NCBI GenBank assembly: GCA_020162035.1
Contig: JAIUNM010000004.1
Coordinates: 1 to 64,000 of the forward strand
Source: Bacteroidota bacterium
GTDB taxonomy: Bacteria; Bacteroidota; Bacteroidia; B-17B0; Aurantibacillaceae
Direction of reading: 5' to 3'
DNA length: 64,000 bases
The notes under the pieces are model-generated. The model saw only the letters and a program-made list of their open reading frames with translations. It did no database searches and was not told the origin of the DNA. The first letter of the stretch is position 1. Each line of letters opens with the position of its first letter. Shown piece after piece: positions 38,248 to 46,986 of the stretch. The translations under genes and the position numbers were made by a program.

Positions 38248-39228
38248 ATGTCAGTTCTAGTATTTGTTGAAATAAATAAAGGAAGAGTAAAAAAAGCCTC
38301 TTTAGAATGTGTTAATTACGCATCAAAAATTGCTCAATTAACCAACTCAACAGTTGTTGCTCTTGTAAATAATGCAGATGCAACTCAACTTGAAGAAATA
38401 GGTAAAGCTGGTGCTAACAAAATATTATCAGTTAAAAACGATAAATTAAACTCAGATAGTATTTACGTTACTGCAGCAATTGAACAAGCCGCTAAAACAG
38501 AAAATAGTAAAGTTATTGTGTTTGCTTTTGACATTACAGGTAAAGCAGTTGCTCCTAGATTGTCAGCTAAATTAAAAGCAGGTATGGTGGCAGGTGCAAC
38601 AGACTACCCTACCCTTAACGGAACTAATTTTGAAGTTAAAAAGAATGTATTTTCTGGAAAAGCTTCTGCTATTTATTCTATTAACACTGATGTTAAAATA
38701 ATATCTTTATTACCAAATAGTTTTCCTTTAACACTTTCAGCCAACGCTGCTACTGTAGTAGATTTTAATGTTGATTTAAGTTCTGTTTCATCAAAAATTA
38801 CAATAAAAGAAACAAAAAGTAACGCTTCTGATGGAATGGTTCCATTAACTGAAGCTGAATTAGTTGTTAGTGCAGGTCGTGGCTTAAAAGGTCCTGAAAA
38901 CTGGGGAATTATTGAAGATTTAGCAAAAAGTTTAAATGCAACTACTGCTTGTTCTCGTCCTGTGTCTGATATGCATTGGAGACCACACCACGAACATGTT
39001 GGACAAACAGGTTTTGCTATTAGACCAAATTTATACATTGCAATTGGTATTTCTGGTGCCATACAACATTTAGCTGGCGTTAATGGAAGTAAAACTATTG
39101 TTGTAATAAATAATGATAAAGAAGCTCCATTTTTTAAATCGGCAGATTATGGTATTGTTGGCGATGCCTTTAGCATTGTTCCTAAATTAACCGAAGCTAT
39201 TAAAAAATTTAAAGCAAGTCAAAACTAA
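38248..39228 (+). CDS. etfA: Electron transfer flavoprotein alpha subunit
   Basis: A 326-residue ETF-alpha carrying FAD. The C-terminal FAD-binding block is intact: GRGLKGPENWGIIEDLAK, CSRPVSDMHWRPHHEHVGQTG and LYIAIGISGAIQHLAGVNGSKTIVVIN, ending in YGIVGDAF. Forms the ETF heterodimer with the beta subunit just upstream. Length is normal. Confidence 0.96.
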   Translation: MSVLVFVEINKGRVKKASLECVNYASKIAQLTNSTVVALVNNADATQLEEIGKAGANKILSVKNDKLNSDSIYVTAAIEQAAKTENSKVIVFAFDITGKAVAPRLSAKLKAGMVAGATDYPTLNGTNFEVKKNVFSGKASAIYSINTDVKIISLLPNSFPLTLSANAATVVDFNVDLSSVSSKITIKETKSNASDGMVPLTEAELVVSAGRGLKGPENWGIIEDLAKSLNATTACSRPVSDMHWRPHHEHVGQTGFAIRPNLYIAIGISGAIQHLAGVNGSKTIVVINNDKEAPFFKSADYGIVGDAFSIVPKLTEAIKKFKASQN

Positions 39229-39288
39229 ACTTTGTTATATTGAATTGCTTGTTTATAAATATCCAACCCTTTAAACCTACATGCTTTA

Positions 39289-39903
39289 ATGAAAAAAATT
39301 AAATTAGAAATTGTAGGCTTATCATACAGTCAAACTCAAAGCGGAGCTTATGCACTAGTTTTAGGTGAAAATGCTGGTACCAGAAGATTACCAATAATAA
39401 TTGGCGGTTTTGAGGCTCAAGCTATCGCCATAGAACTTGAAAAAATGAGTCCTAGCAGACCATTAACTCATGATTTATTTAAAACATTTGCCGAACAATT
39501 TGAAATAAAAATTACCGAAGTTTTAATTTATAATTTAATTGAAGGTATTTTTTATGCCAAATTAGTTTGCGAAAACGCTACAGGCCAATACGAAATTGAT
39601 GCAAGAACAAGCGATGCTATAGCAATAGCTGTAAGATTTGGATGCCCTATTTATACCCACGAATTTATTCTAAAAAATGCAGGTATAGTTTTAGATGACG
39701 AAAGCAGCCTCCCAATAAATGAAGAAGCTGAACAAGAGATTGCTGAATTAAATGAAGCAACAACAAGCAGCGAATCTAAAAATGACTTGCAAAGTAAAAG
39801 TACCGAAGAGTTAAAAAACATGCTATCTAATGCTGTGCAAGACGAAAAATTTGAATTAGCCTCTAAAATTAGAGATGAGTTAAATAATCGTAAAACTTCA
39901 TAA
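39289..39903 (+). CDS. Bifunctional nuclease family (DUF151) protein with C-terminal UVR motif
   Basis: A 204-residue protein. Residues 1-130 form a BFN/DUF151 domain (GLSYSQTQSGAYALVLGENAGTRRLPIIIGGFEAQAIAIELEKM and the DARTSDAIAIAVRFGCPIYT motif). A charged linker follows, then a UvrB/UvrC-type motif (STEELKNMLSNAVQDEKFELASKIRDEL, about 167-195). Plant homologues have nuclease activity; the bacterial function is unknown. The added UVR helix hairpin suggests partner binding. Follows etfA by 60 bp. Confidence 0.87.
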   Translation: MKKIKLEIVGLSYSQTQSGAYALVLGENAGTRRLPIIIGGFEAQAIAIELEKMSPSRPLTHDLFKTFAEQFEIKITEVLIYNLIEGIFYAKLVCENATGQYEIDARTSDAIAIAVRFGCPIYTHEFILKNAGIVLDDESSLPINEEAEQEIAELNEATTSSESKNDLQSKSTEELKNMLSNAVQDEKFELASKIRDELNNRKTS

Positions 39904-40058
39904 AAAATTACCATAAAATCACTTTAACAATTAATAATTAATAATTTAATAATCAATCATTTAAATTATTAAATTAATATTGTTTTTCTTTAGTTTTTAA
40001 AGTTGAATTTTGCATTCCTAAAATTAAAACCTTACCTTTATTTTTTTAAAGGATTATT

Positions 40059-40472
40059 ATGTTAGGAAAAAGTTTAAGTAAAGATTCTTCGAATAATAAC
40101 GGATCGGTAAATTTAATTGGTGCGGGAACACAAATTACAGGTGATATTAATTGTGCAGGAGATGTAAGAATTGATGGCACATTAACTGGGAATATAATTA
40201 CTTCGGGAAAGTTTGTATTAGGGCCACAAGGCTTGGTTGAGGGAAATGTAACTTGCTCAAATGCAGACATTAGTGGTGAAATTAAAGGTGTATTAAAAAT
40301 AAACGAATTACTTCAACTAAAAGCGTCTGCTAAAATTAAAGGAGATATAATTACTGCTAAATTATCAATAGAGTCTGGTGCAGTTTTTAATGGAACGTGT
40401 AATATGGGAGCAGTTGTTAAAAATATAGCCGGAAACAACAATACAGTTGTAAATGGAGCAAAAACAGCCTAA
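40059..40472 (+). CDS. Bactofilin
   Basis: A 137-residue polymer-forming cytoskeletal protein. A short disordered N-terminus (1-18) precedes a right-handed beta-helix of repeating ITGDINCAGDVRIDGTLTGNI-like turns (about 20-125). Bactofilins form non-polar filaments without nucleotides and help shape or organise the envelope. The ATG is preceded by AAAGGATTATT, one of the few Shine-Dalgarno-like sites here. The 3' end overlaps atpZ by 20 bp. Confidence 0.94.
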   Translation: MLGKSLSKDSSNNNGSVNLIGAGTQITGDINCAGDVRIDGTLTGNIITSGKFVLGPQGLVEGNVTCSNADISGEIKGVLKINELLQLKASAKIKGDIITAKLSIESGAVFNGTCNMGAVVKNIAGNNNTVVNGAKTA

Positions 40473-40668
40473 TTCTTACTTAAAATATAGCAATATGGCT
40501 ATACAAATGGGTGCAATTATTGGTTTAGGCGCATGGGGAGGAACAAAATTAGACGAATATTATAAAAATCAAAAACCAATTTTTACAGTTATTTTAAGTT
40601 TAGTAAGCATTTTTGCAGCATTATATTTAATTTTAAAAGACTTTATAAATCCAAAAAAGAACAACTGA
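40453..40668 (+). CDS. atpZ: AtpZ-like F1Fo-ATPase accessory membrane protein
   Basis: A 71-residue protein with two membrane helices (about 14-30 and 41-62). The motif MAIQMGAIIGLGAWGGTKLDEYYKNQKPIFT is typical of AtpZ/YnaD, an ATP-synthase operon protein proposed to help Mg2+ or Ca2+ handling with AtpI. It overlaps the bactofilin 3' end and is followed by a probable AtpI-like gene. The expected atpB is not next. Confidence 0.88.
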   Translation: MEQKQPNSYLKYSNMAIQMGAIIGLGAWGGTKLDEYYKNQKPIFTVILSLVSIFAALYLILKDFINPKKNN

Positions 40669-41033
40669 ACTTAATTATTAATATAATTATTCCATTACTT
40701 TTAGCTTATTTAAGTTCAGCACTATTAAATCAATTTCATGCTTCAAATTATAACCTATTTTGGGTTAGTATTGTAATACATTTTGCCCTTACGCTGGTTT
40801 TATTTTTTGTTTATAAGAAAAAACTAAACCCAAAAGATTATACACAGTTATTATTTGGCAGCAACTTAATAAAATTTATAATTTGCCTTTTTTTATTAAT
40901 TATATTTTATGTGTTAAATAAATTAGAATTTGCTAAGTTTAGCATTCATTACTTAATACACTATTTAATATTTACTATTTTTGAAATAAATTATTTATTT
41001 AAAACTATAAAGCAAAAACAATTTTTAAAATAA
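40665..41033 (+). CDS. Small four-helix membrane protein in the AtpI position, non-ATG start
   Basis: An open frame of about 122 codons with no ATG at its start; it opens inside atpZ and ends with TAA at 41031-41033. Conceptual translation from CTG at 40665 gives four hydrophobic helices separated by short polar loops (for example YKKKLNPKDYTQLLFGSN and NKLEFAKFS). In Bacteroidota a gene of this size and type lies between atpZ and atpB and is AtpI-like. The start is uncertain: CTG overlapping the atpZ stop, or an ATT/ATA codon just after it. No atpB follows. Confidence 0.6.
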   Translation: MNLIINIIIPLLLAYLSSALLNQFHASNYNLFWVSIVIHFALTLVLFFVYKKKLNPKDYTQLLFGSNLIKFIICLFLLIIFYVLNKLEFAKFSIHYLIHYLIFTIFEINYLFKTIKQKQFLK

Positions 41034-41039
41034 AAAACA

Positions 41040-42242
41040 ATGAAAAAAACTCTTTTTGGCATTTTAAGTTTAGGCACAATTTGTTTATTGGCACAAGACA
41101 ATAATTTTAAATTTAACTTAAGTACAAGTACACAAACTTTTACAAATAAAACAGGAAGTAACATTCAATTTACTCCCATTAAATTAATTGATGCTACAGG
41201 TATTCAAAACCAAGGTAGAACTGGTACCTGTTGGTCTTTTTCATCTTTATCTTTTTTTGAAAGTGAAATGATTAGAATGGGAAAAGGCAAAGATTATAAC
41301 TTAAGCGAAATGTTTATAGCTCATAAAGCATACCCATTAAAAGCTGCAAATTATATTAGAATGCACGGTAAAACTAATTTAGGCGAAGGTGGTGGTTTTC
41401 CTGATGTAGTTAATGTTATTAAACAATATGGCATGGTACCAGAAGAAGTTTACCTTGGAAAAAAAGATGTTAATGCTTCTCATAATCACCAATTATTAGA
41501 AACAACAATTAAAAACATATTGTTACCAGCCGCAAGTGATGCAACTCAACAAATTGATTTTAATTTTTTAACAAGCATGGTTGATGCCGCTTGTAATCAA
41601 TACTTAGGAACAATACCTGATAAATTTACTTATAAAGGAAAAGAATATACACCAAAAACGTACGCTGAAGCAACTGGCATTAACCCTAATGATTATGTTT
41701 ATTTAACTTCATTTTCGCATCACCCATTTTACTCTAAATTTATATTAGAAGTGCCAGATAATTGGAATTGGGAGCAAATGTATAATTTACCATTAAACGA
41801 ATTACAAGAAGTAATGAATAGTTCTATAAACAATGGTTTTACTTGGGCTTGGGCAGCCGATGTTAGCGAGAAAGAATTTATGTTTGCCGATGGTTTAGCT
41901 TTAGTTACAGAAAAACCATTTGAATTATTAAACGATACAGAAAAAAAACAACTAAGTACCGAACCTCAAAAACAATTAACAATTACACAAGAGTTAAGAC
42001 AAAAAGGTTTTGATAATTACGAAACACAAGATGATCATGGTATGCATGCTGTAGGTATTGTAAAAGACCAAAACGGCACAAAATACTTTGCAATTAAAAA
42101 CAGTTGGGGCACAGATAGAAATACTTGTGGTGGTTACTTTTTTGCAAGCGAAAATTATGCTTTATTAAAAACTACAAGCATTATGATTCATAAAAAAGCA
42201 ATTCCGGCTGCAATTGCAAAAAAACTGGGTATAACAATTTAA
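41040..42242 (+). CDS. Exported C1-family cysteine peptidase (bleomycin hydrolase/PepC type)
   Basis: A 400-residue papain-like peptidase with a signal peptide (1-18). The oxyanion Gln58 and catalytic Cys64 are in IQNQGRTGTCWSFSSLSFFE. The catalytic His is in DDHGMHAVGIVKD and the Asn in FAIKNSWGTD. The long insert between them matches the bleomycin-hydrolase/aminopeptidase C group, which forms hexamers. Unlike cytoplasmic PepC it is exported, probably to the periplasm. It lies seven bases after the AtpI-like gene and four before the MFS gene, consistent with one operon that would couple peptide trimming with uptake. Confidence 0.9.
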   Translation: MKKTLFGILSLGTICLLAQDNNFKFNLSTSTQTFTNKTGSNIQFTPIKLIDATGIQNQGRTGTCWSFSSLSFFESEMIRMGKGKDYNLSEMFIAHKAYPLKAANYIRMHGKTNLGEGGGFPDVVNVIKQYGMVPEEVYLGKKDVNASHNHQLLETTIKNILLPAASDATQQIDFNFLTSMVDAACNQYLGTIPDKFTYKGKEYTPKTYAEATGINPNDYVYLTSFSHHPFYSKFILEVPDNWNWEQMYNLPLNELQEVMNSSINNGFTWAWAADVSEKEFMFADGLALVTEKPFELLNDTEKKQLSTEPQKQLTITQELRQKGFDNYETQDDHGMHAVGIVKDQNGTKYFAIKNSWGTDRNTCGGYFFASENYALLKTTSIMIHKKAIPAAIAKKLGITI

Positions 42243-42245
42243 TGT

Positions 42246-43502
42246 ATGGTACAACCCATCCAAAAATCTGCAATTAATCGTTTAATACTTGTTGCAGCTC
42301 TTGGTTATTTTGTTGATATATATGACCTAGTACTTTTTGGCATGGAACGCATAGCCAGTTTAAAAGATATTTTATCAAAACTAAATTTAAATGAAACTCA
42401 ATTAAACGAACAAATTACCACCGTTGGTGCGCAACTATTAAGTTATCAAATGTTGGGTATGTTAGTTGGTGGTTTATTTTGGGGGATTTTAGGTGATAAA
42501 AAGGGAAGGTTAACCGTACTATTTGGTAGTATAATTATGTACTCCTTAGCTAATATTGCTAATGGTTTTATTACCGATACATTTTGGTATGCTATATTAA
42601 GATTTGTTTCTGGATTTGGATTAGCTGGCGAATTAGGCGCAGGCATTACGCTTGTAAGCGAATCAATGTCAAAAGAAAAAAGAGGAATTGGCACTACAAT
42701 TGTGGCATCTGTTGGTTTATTGGGAGCAGTTGTTGCTGGGGTTACAACTATTTTAGTAAATAATTGGCGAGCAAGTTATTTTATTGGCGGAGGTTTAGGC
42801 TTATTACTTTTATTTTTAAGAATTGGTGTGTTCGAAAGCGGAATGTTTGATCACATGAAAAAAGATGAAGGCATTAAAAAAGGTAATTTTTTGTTTTTAT
42901 TTTCTAAACCTAAACTTTTTTTTAAATACTTAAATATAATTTTAATTGCCGTTCCGGTTTGGTTTGTAATGTTTTTTTTGGTTCAATTTGCGCCCGATAT
43001 GTGTAAAGCATTAGGTATGACAAATGGTCCAACAGAGGCCAGACTATCTATAATGATTGCTTATATTGGGATTACAATTGGCGATGTTGCAAGTGGCTTA
43101 TTAAGTCAAAAATTAAAATCAAGAAAAAAAGTACTAGCTCTTTTTATTTTTCTAACTTTTTTAATGAGTGTAATTTATTACTTATTTGCAAACACAAACA
43201 TAATTGTATTTTATACTATAATATTTTTTATAGGCTTTGCAACAGGTTATTGGGCTGTGTTTATGAGTGCTGCATCAGAGTTATTTGGAACTAATATTAG
43301 AGCAACAGTTACAACAACAGCACCAAATTTTGTTAGAGGTTCTGTAACAATTATGGCATTAGTTAATTCATCAATAAAACCAAGTGTTGGTTTAGTTTAC
43401 TCGAGTATTTATATTGGAATTGTGGTTTTTATTTTAGCATTTTTAGCTAATTACTTTTTAGAAGAAACCTTTAGCAAAGACTTAAATTACACAGAAAAAT
43501 AA
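42246..43502 (+). CDS. MFS transporter, metabolite:H+ symporter type
   Basis: A 418-residue protein with about 12 membrane helices. The loop 2-3 motif GDKKGR and the FDIYDL-type first helix (LGYFVDIYDLVLFG) resemble the metabolite:H+ symporter/SHS group of MFS. The substrate is not readable from sequence. It follows the C1 peptidase by four bases, which suggests uptake of peptidase products or a related small acid. Converges on the broken glycosyltransferase gene downstream. Confidence 0.85.
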   Translation: MVQPIQKSAINRLILVAALGYFVDIYDLVLFGMERIASLKDILSKLNLNETQLNEQITTVGAQLLSYQMLGMLVGGLFWGILGDKKGRLTVLFGSIIMYSLANIANGFITDTFWYAILRFVSGFGLAGELGAGITLVSESMSKEKRGIGTTIVASVGLLGAVVAGVTTILVNNWRASYFIGGGLGLLLLFLRIGVFESGMFDHMKKDEGIKKGNFLFLFSKPKLFFKYLNIILIAVPVWFVMFFLVQFAPDMCKALGMTNGPTEARLSIMIAYIGITIGDVASGLLSQKLKSRKKVLALFIFLTFLMSVIYYLFANTNIIVFYTIIFFIGFATGYWAVFMSAASELFGTNIRATVTTTAPNFVRGSVTIMALVNSSIKPSVGLVYSSIYIGIVVFILAFLANYFLEETFSKDLNYTEK

Positions 43503-43524
43503 ATTTGTATATACATTTTTTACA

Positions 43525-44940
43525 TTACTTATTTTTTTGACGATATAAACAACAAAATTTATTAGGTGACTCATAAATTTTAACCATATTCAGTGAAATG
43601 TAATCTTTTATCGTATCATTAAGTGGAACGCTTTCTTTCTCATATTTACCGTAAATGAATATATAATCTGGTACCGGAAAATTAAACACGGCTTTCTTTT
43701 TAAGAAATTCATTTAGCATTTTATTGTTCCATTTAAATGGAAACCAAGGAAGCGAAGCTTCATAATTTTCTAATAAAATCACTTCTTTATTAATACCAAG
43801 ATAAGAGGTAAAATGTTGTTGGTACCAAGTCTTTGTTAAGCTCACCGTTTGAACAACCGTTTTTTCTTTAATTAAATTTCTTGCCATAGTAACATTAATA
43901 ACATTTTGTTGCATACCTTTCATGGCTTTAAACCTATATTGCCAAAGATGAAAATAGGTAAATAACACAACAATTGCTGAAATAACGATTGCATAACTCT
44001 TTGTACCAGTAGATGCAATCCAAATTATAAAAATGAAAACATCAAAATGAGAATGCGGTGTATAAACATTCCGCCAAAATCTCCGTCTGTTGAATGAAAA
44101 ATGAGGTAAACTATAAGAGTAGAAATAAGTAAAAATATATCAACTGGTATTAGCTTTTTTCCTTCCTTCTGAAACCTAGTTGTTATGATGTTAGCGGCTA
44201 ATGAAATGAGGAGTATTGTAATGAGCACCGTATAAGGTAATTCTTCTTTTTTTTCGAACACAATTCCCGGCATAAAAGTCATTAATGCCATGCTTTTTTC
44301 AAAAGGCTGAAAATCATAATGAAAAAAATCTATTTTAGTTTTAATAGCAAAAATTACTGTAAAGGTTAAAGTTGGAATGTGTACCGCTAAAAACAATCCA
44401 AGATTTTTAAATGTTTTCTTTTTATTCTTCCAAAAAACGATTAAGATAAAATTAGAACAAATTAGTAAAGCAATGGCAAAACCAAAAAGATGACAATAAT
44501 ACATTAAAACGCTATTAAATAAAAGCAATACCCAATTTAGAGTTGAATTTTTGCCCTTTATTATTTCGGCAACTAAAAAAACATGAAGATTAAAAAAGAC
44601 AAACCCCAAAGAAAAATTATAGAAACCATTTTGTAATAAGTTAGTAAAAACAAGTGGGAATACAAGAAATGAGTAAAAGGCATGTTCATTAGTTAAGGCC
44701 TTTATCATCAATCTAAACGTAATTGGTAAAAATATTACGATTAAAGAAATGAAGATTTTTTCTGCTGTTAAAAAATCGAACCAGTTTAATAATGCCTGTA
44801 GTAACCAATGAGATAAGTGATTTGGTAAAAATGCATTGTTACGATTTAGAAATTGTTGTAAAAAAACGCTATCTCCAAAAATATTTAATAAAGAAGAGTT
44901 GTATAAATGTGTAGGGCCATCTAAAGATTTATTATTTTAA
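43525..44940 (-). pseudogene. Broken multi-pass membrane glycosyltransferase-like gene
   Basis: Two open frames on the minus strand join into one gene. The 5' part (44025-44940) carries a GT-C-like lumenal motif LDGPTHLYN and several membrane helices but no start codon: its frame opens after a TAA near 44940. Its TAA at 44025-44027 is followed by a frame that continues the same protein (IIWIASTGTKSYAI onward) down to 43525. The two frames overlap around TTTTTATAATT, so a one-base slip there explains the break. The first membrane helix is also missing. Either a true pseudogene or one sequencing indel plus a lost start; the missing 5' end favours decay. Confidence 0.78.
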
Positions 44941-45065
44941 ATTTTATGTTCAATTGTTGTTGGCAAAAAAGTATAAATTTTATAATGAAATTGTATATCT
45001 AATATATTGAAAATAAAATAAGGTACAAAAATTTAAAAAGATATTTCACTTCAAATATTTTTATT

Positions 45066-46961
45066 TCATGGAATGTTATTTTTTAATAAAGTATTGTTAT
45101 ACGTTTGTATAAATGCATTAAATCTATTTAATGTTTGCTTATCTTTTAAAGTTTCAAACCCTAAAGGTTTAACTAAATCCGTATCATTTATATAATTATA
45201 CTTAAACAAACTTTTTGGAGGTTGAATTACATAATAATTACTATCATTTAATACATGGTAATTGCCATTTGAAATAAAATATACATATCTACTTAAAGTA
45301 TCATTAACTGGTGCACCAAACGAAAAGAATGATTTATTGTAGCCTAATTGCTGTAAAGCACTTGGTAAAATATCTATTTGACTCATTGTATTATAATTTA
45401 TATGTTTTAAACTATTATCGCTTTTATAAAAAAGTATTGGTATTGACATGTTACCTACAATTGTTTTATAAAATTTATGACTTGATATTGAAGCATGATC
45501 GGCGCTTATTATAAATAACGTGTTTTTAAACCAAGTTGTTTTTTGAGCCGTTATAAAAAATTGTTTTAAAGAATAATCGCCATAACCTATACTTTCGTGA
45601 TTTTCGTATGTTCCTTTTTTAAATTTATTTTGATGTTGCTTGGGTATATTATACGGATGATGCGAGCTTAAAGTAAATATTGCAGTATGAAATGGGGGTT
45701 TCATTTTATTCATTTTTAAAATACAACTTTGTAAAAAAGGTTCGTCATAAATACCCCAAAAACCATCAAAATCGGCATTATTGTTGTATTCATTTTTTCC
45801 ATAATACTCATCGTAACCTGCAATTTTACTATAACTATCAAAATTCATTGTACCATTAATACCACCATGCATAAAAGCAGAATAATATCCTTGCTTTTTT
45901 AATAAATTAGCAAAACTATGTTGTTTGTTATTTGCATATAACGAATTAATTAAAGGATTATCTGTTAACGATGGCAAACTACTCAATATAGCAGGAATTC
46001 CTTCGTTTGAGCGTGTACCATTTGAAAATGCATTTGAAAAAACTAAAGAATTATCCATTAAACTATCTAAAAATGGTGTGTAACTTTGACCCGTATTACC
46101 AAGTTTAGTGTATTCTTTTGAAAAACTTTCTAAAATTAATACAACAACATTTAAATTTTTAAAACTACTGTCTTTAAAATGATGTATAGGGTTGTATATT
46201 TTATTTAAATCACTATCATTATAAAAATTATAACTCTCTAAAGATTTTTTATCAAAGGTTTTTATTAAAGTAAATGGGGTATTTAAAGTTACTGGAATTA
46301 AATTTGGTAAATTTACATCTGCACCATTTATCACATCAATTGGTACACGCTGTAACCCACCCCTAATACCAATTACAACTATTGAAGAGCTTATTAAAAA
46401 CAATAAAAGTATAAAACTAAAAGCAGAAATTGGCTTTAAATTATATTTTATAAAATTTTCATCTTTTGTTTTTAGCTTATTATAAAAAAAGTTTAATAGC
46501 ATAATTAACAAAACAAAAACAATTAAGAGCCACCAATAATCAGCTATATATTGAGGTAATAATTTTTTTAAATCAGTTTGTCCCCCCACTTGGTCAAACA
46601 AATCGGCTGTGCTCCGTTTTTTAATAAATTTAAAATACCCAACATCTATTAAATTGGTTAAAATAAAAATAGCATTAGGAATTAAATAAATATATTTTAA
46701 AATTTTTTGATACGTTTTATTAAAAAAATAATTATTAGGAATTATAGAACATAATATAAATAACGATGATGCTACAAAAATGCTAAATACATCAAATCTT
46801 AAACCATAAAAATTTACCTTTAAATAGCTTATAAAATTTAGCTCATTAAAAAATGAGAAATTATAAACTAAAAACAATTGTCGGCAAATGAAATAGGCAA
46901 TTTGCAATAATAACAATCTTTTTAATGTAATTTTTAGTTGATATAAATAAGTTTGAAGCAA
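45066..46961 (-). CDS. LtaS-family sulfatase-fold membrane protein
   Basis: A 631-residue protein with five N-terminal membrane helices (to about 210) and a large extracytoplasmic alkaline-phosphatase-superfamily domain. The nucleophile Thr is in NGTRSNEGIPAILSSLPSL. The metal sites include ILESFSKEYTKLG, the ISADHASISSHKFY segment and FTLSSHHPYNIP. In Gram-positives LtaS polymerises glycerol phosphate. In Bacteroidota, members more likely transfer a phospho-group to lipid A, glycans or a periplasmic glucan. Starts with TTG, only 25 bp from the divergent recQ start. Confidence 0.88.
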   Translation of the reverse strand: MLQTYLYQLKITLKRLLLLQIAYFICRQLFLVYNFSFFNELNFISYLKVNFYGLRFDVFSIFVASSLFILCSIIPNNYFFNKTYQKILKYIYLIPNAIFILTNLIDVGYFKFIKKRSTADLFDQVGGQTDLKKLLPQYIADYWWLLIVFVLLIMLLNFFYNKLKTKDENFIKYNLKPISAFSFILLLFLISSSIVVIGIRGGLQRVPIDVINGADVNLPNLIPVTLNTPFTLIKTFDKKSLESYNFYNDSDLNKIYNPIHHFKDSSFKNLNVVVLILESFSKEYTKLGNTGQSYTPFLDSLMDNSLVFSNAFSNGTRSNEGIPAILSSLPSLTDNPLINSLYANNKQHSFANLLKKQGYYSAFMHGGINGTMNFDSYSKIAGYDEYYGKNEYNNNADFDGFWGIYDEPFLQSCILKMNKMKPPFHTAIFTLSSHHPYNIPKQHQNKFKKGTYENHESIGYGDYSLKQFFITAQKTTWFKNTLFIISADHASISSHKFYKTIVGNMSIPILFYKSDNSLKHINYNTMSQIDILPSALQQLGYNKSFFSFGAPVNDTLSRYVYFISNGNYHVLNDSNYYVIQPPKSLFKYNYINDTDLVKPLGFETLKDKQTLNRFNAFIQTYNNTLLKNNIP

Positions 46962-46986
46962 AAAATAATTTAATTTAGTAATCTAT

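Noticed and set aside
39920..39985. AT-rich repeats as a possible replication origin or attachment site
   Set aside because: The stretch has only simple TTAATAATT repeats, no DnaA boxes and no origin genes nearby. It looks like ordinary intergenic AT-rich DNA.
40665..41033. Gap between atpZ and the C1 peptidase as non-coding
   Set aside because: The frame is open for ~122 codons with a clear four-helix pattern and ends just before the next gene, so a coding gene with an unusual start is the better reading.
45066..46961. True lipoteichoic acid synthase
   Set aside because: The organism is a Gram-negative Bacteroidota with no teichoic acid. The fold is LtaS-like but the substrate must be different.
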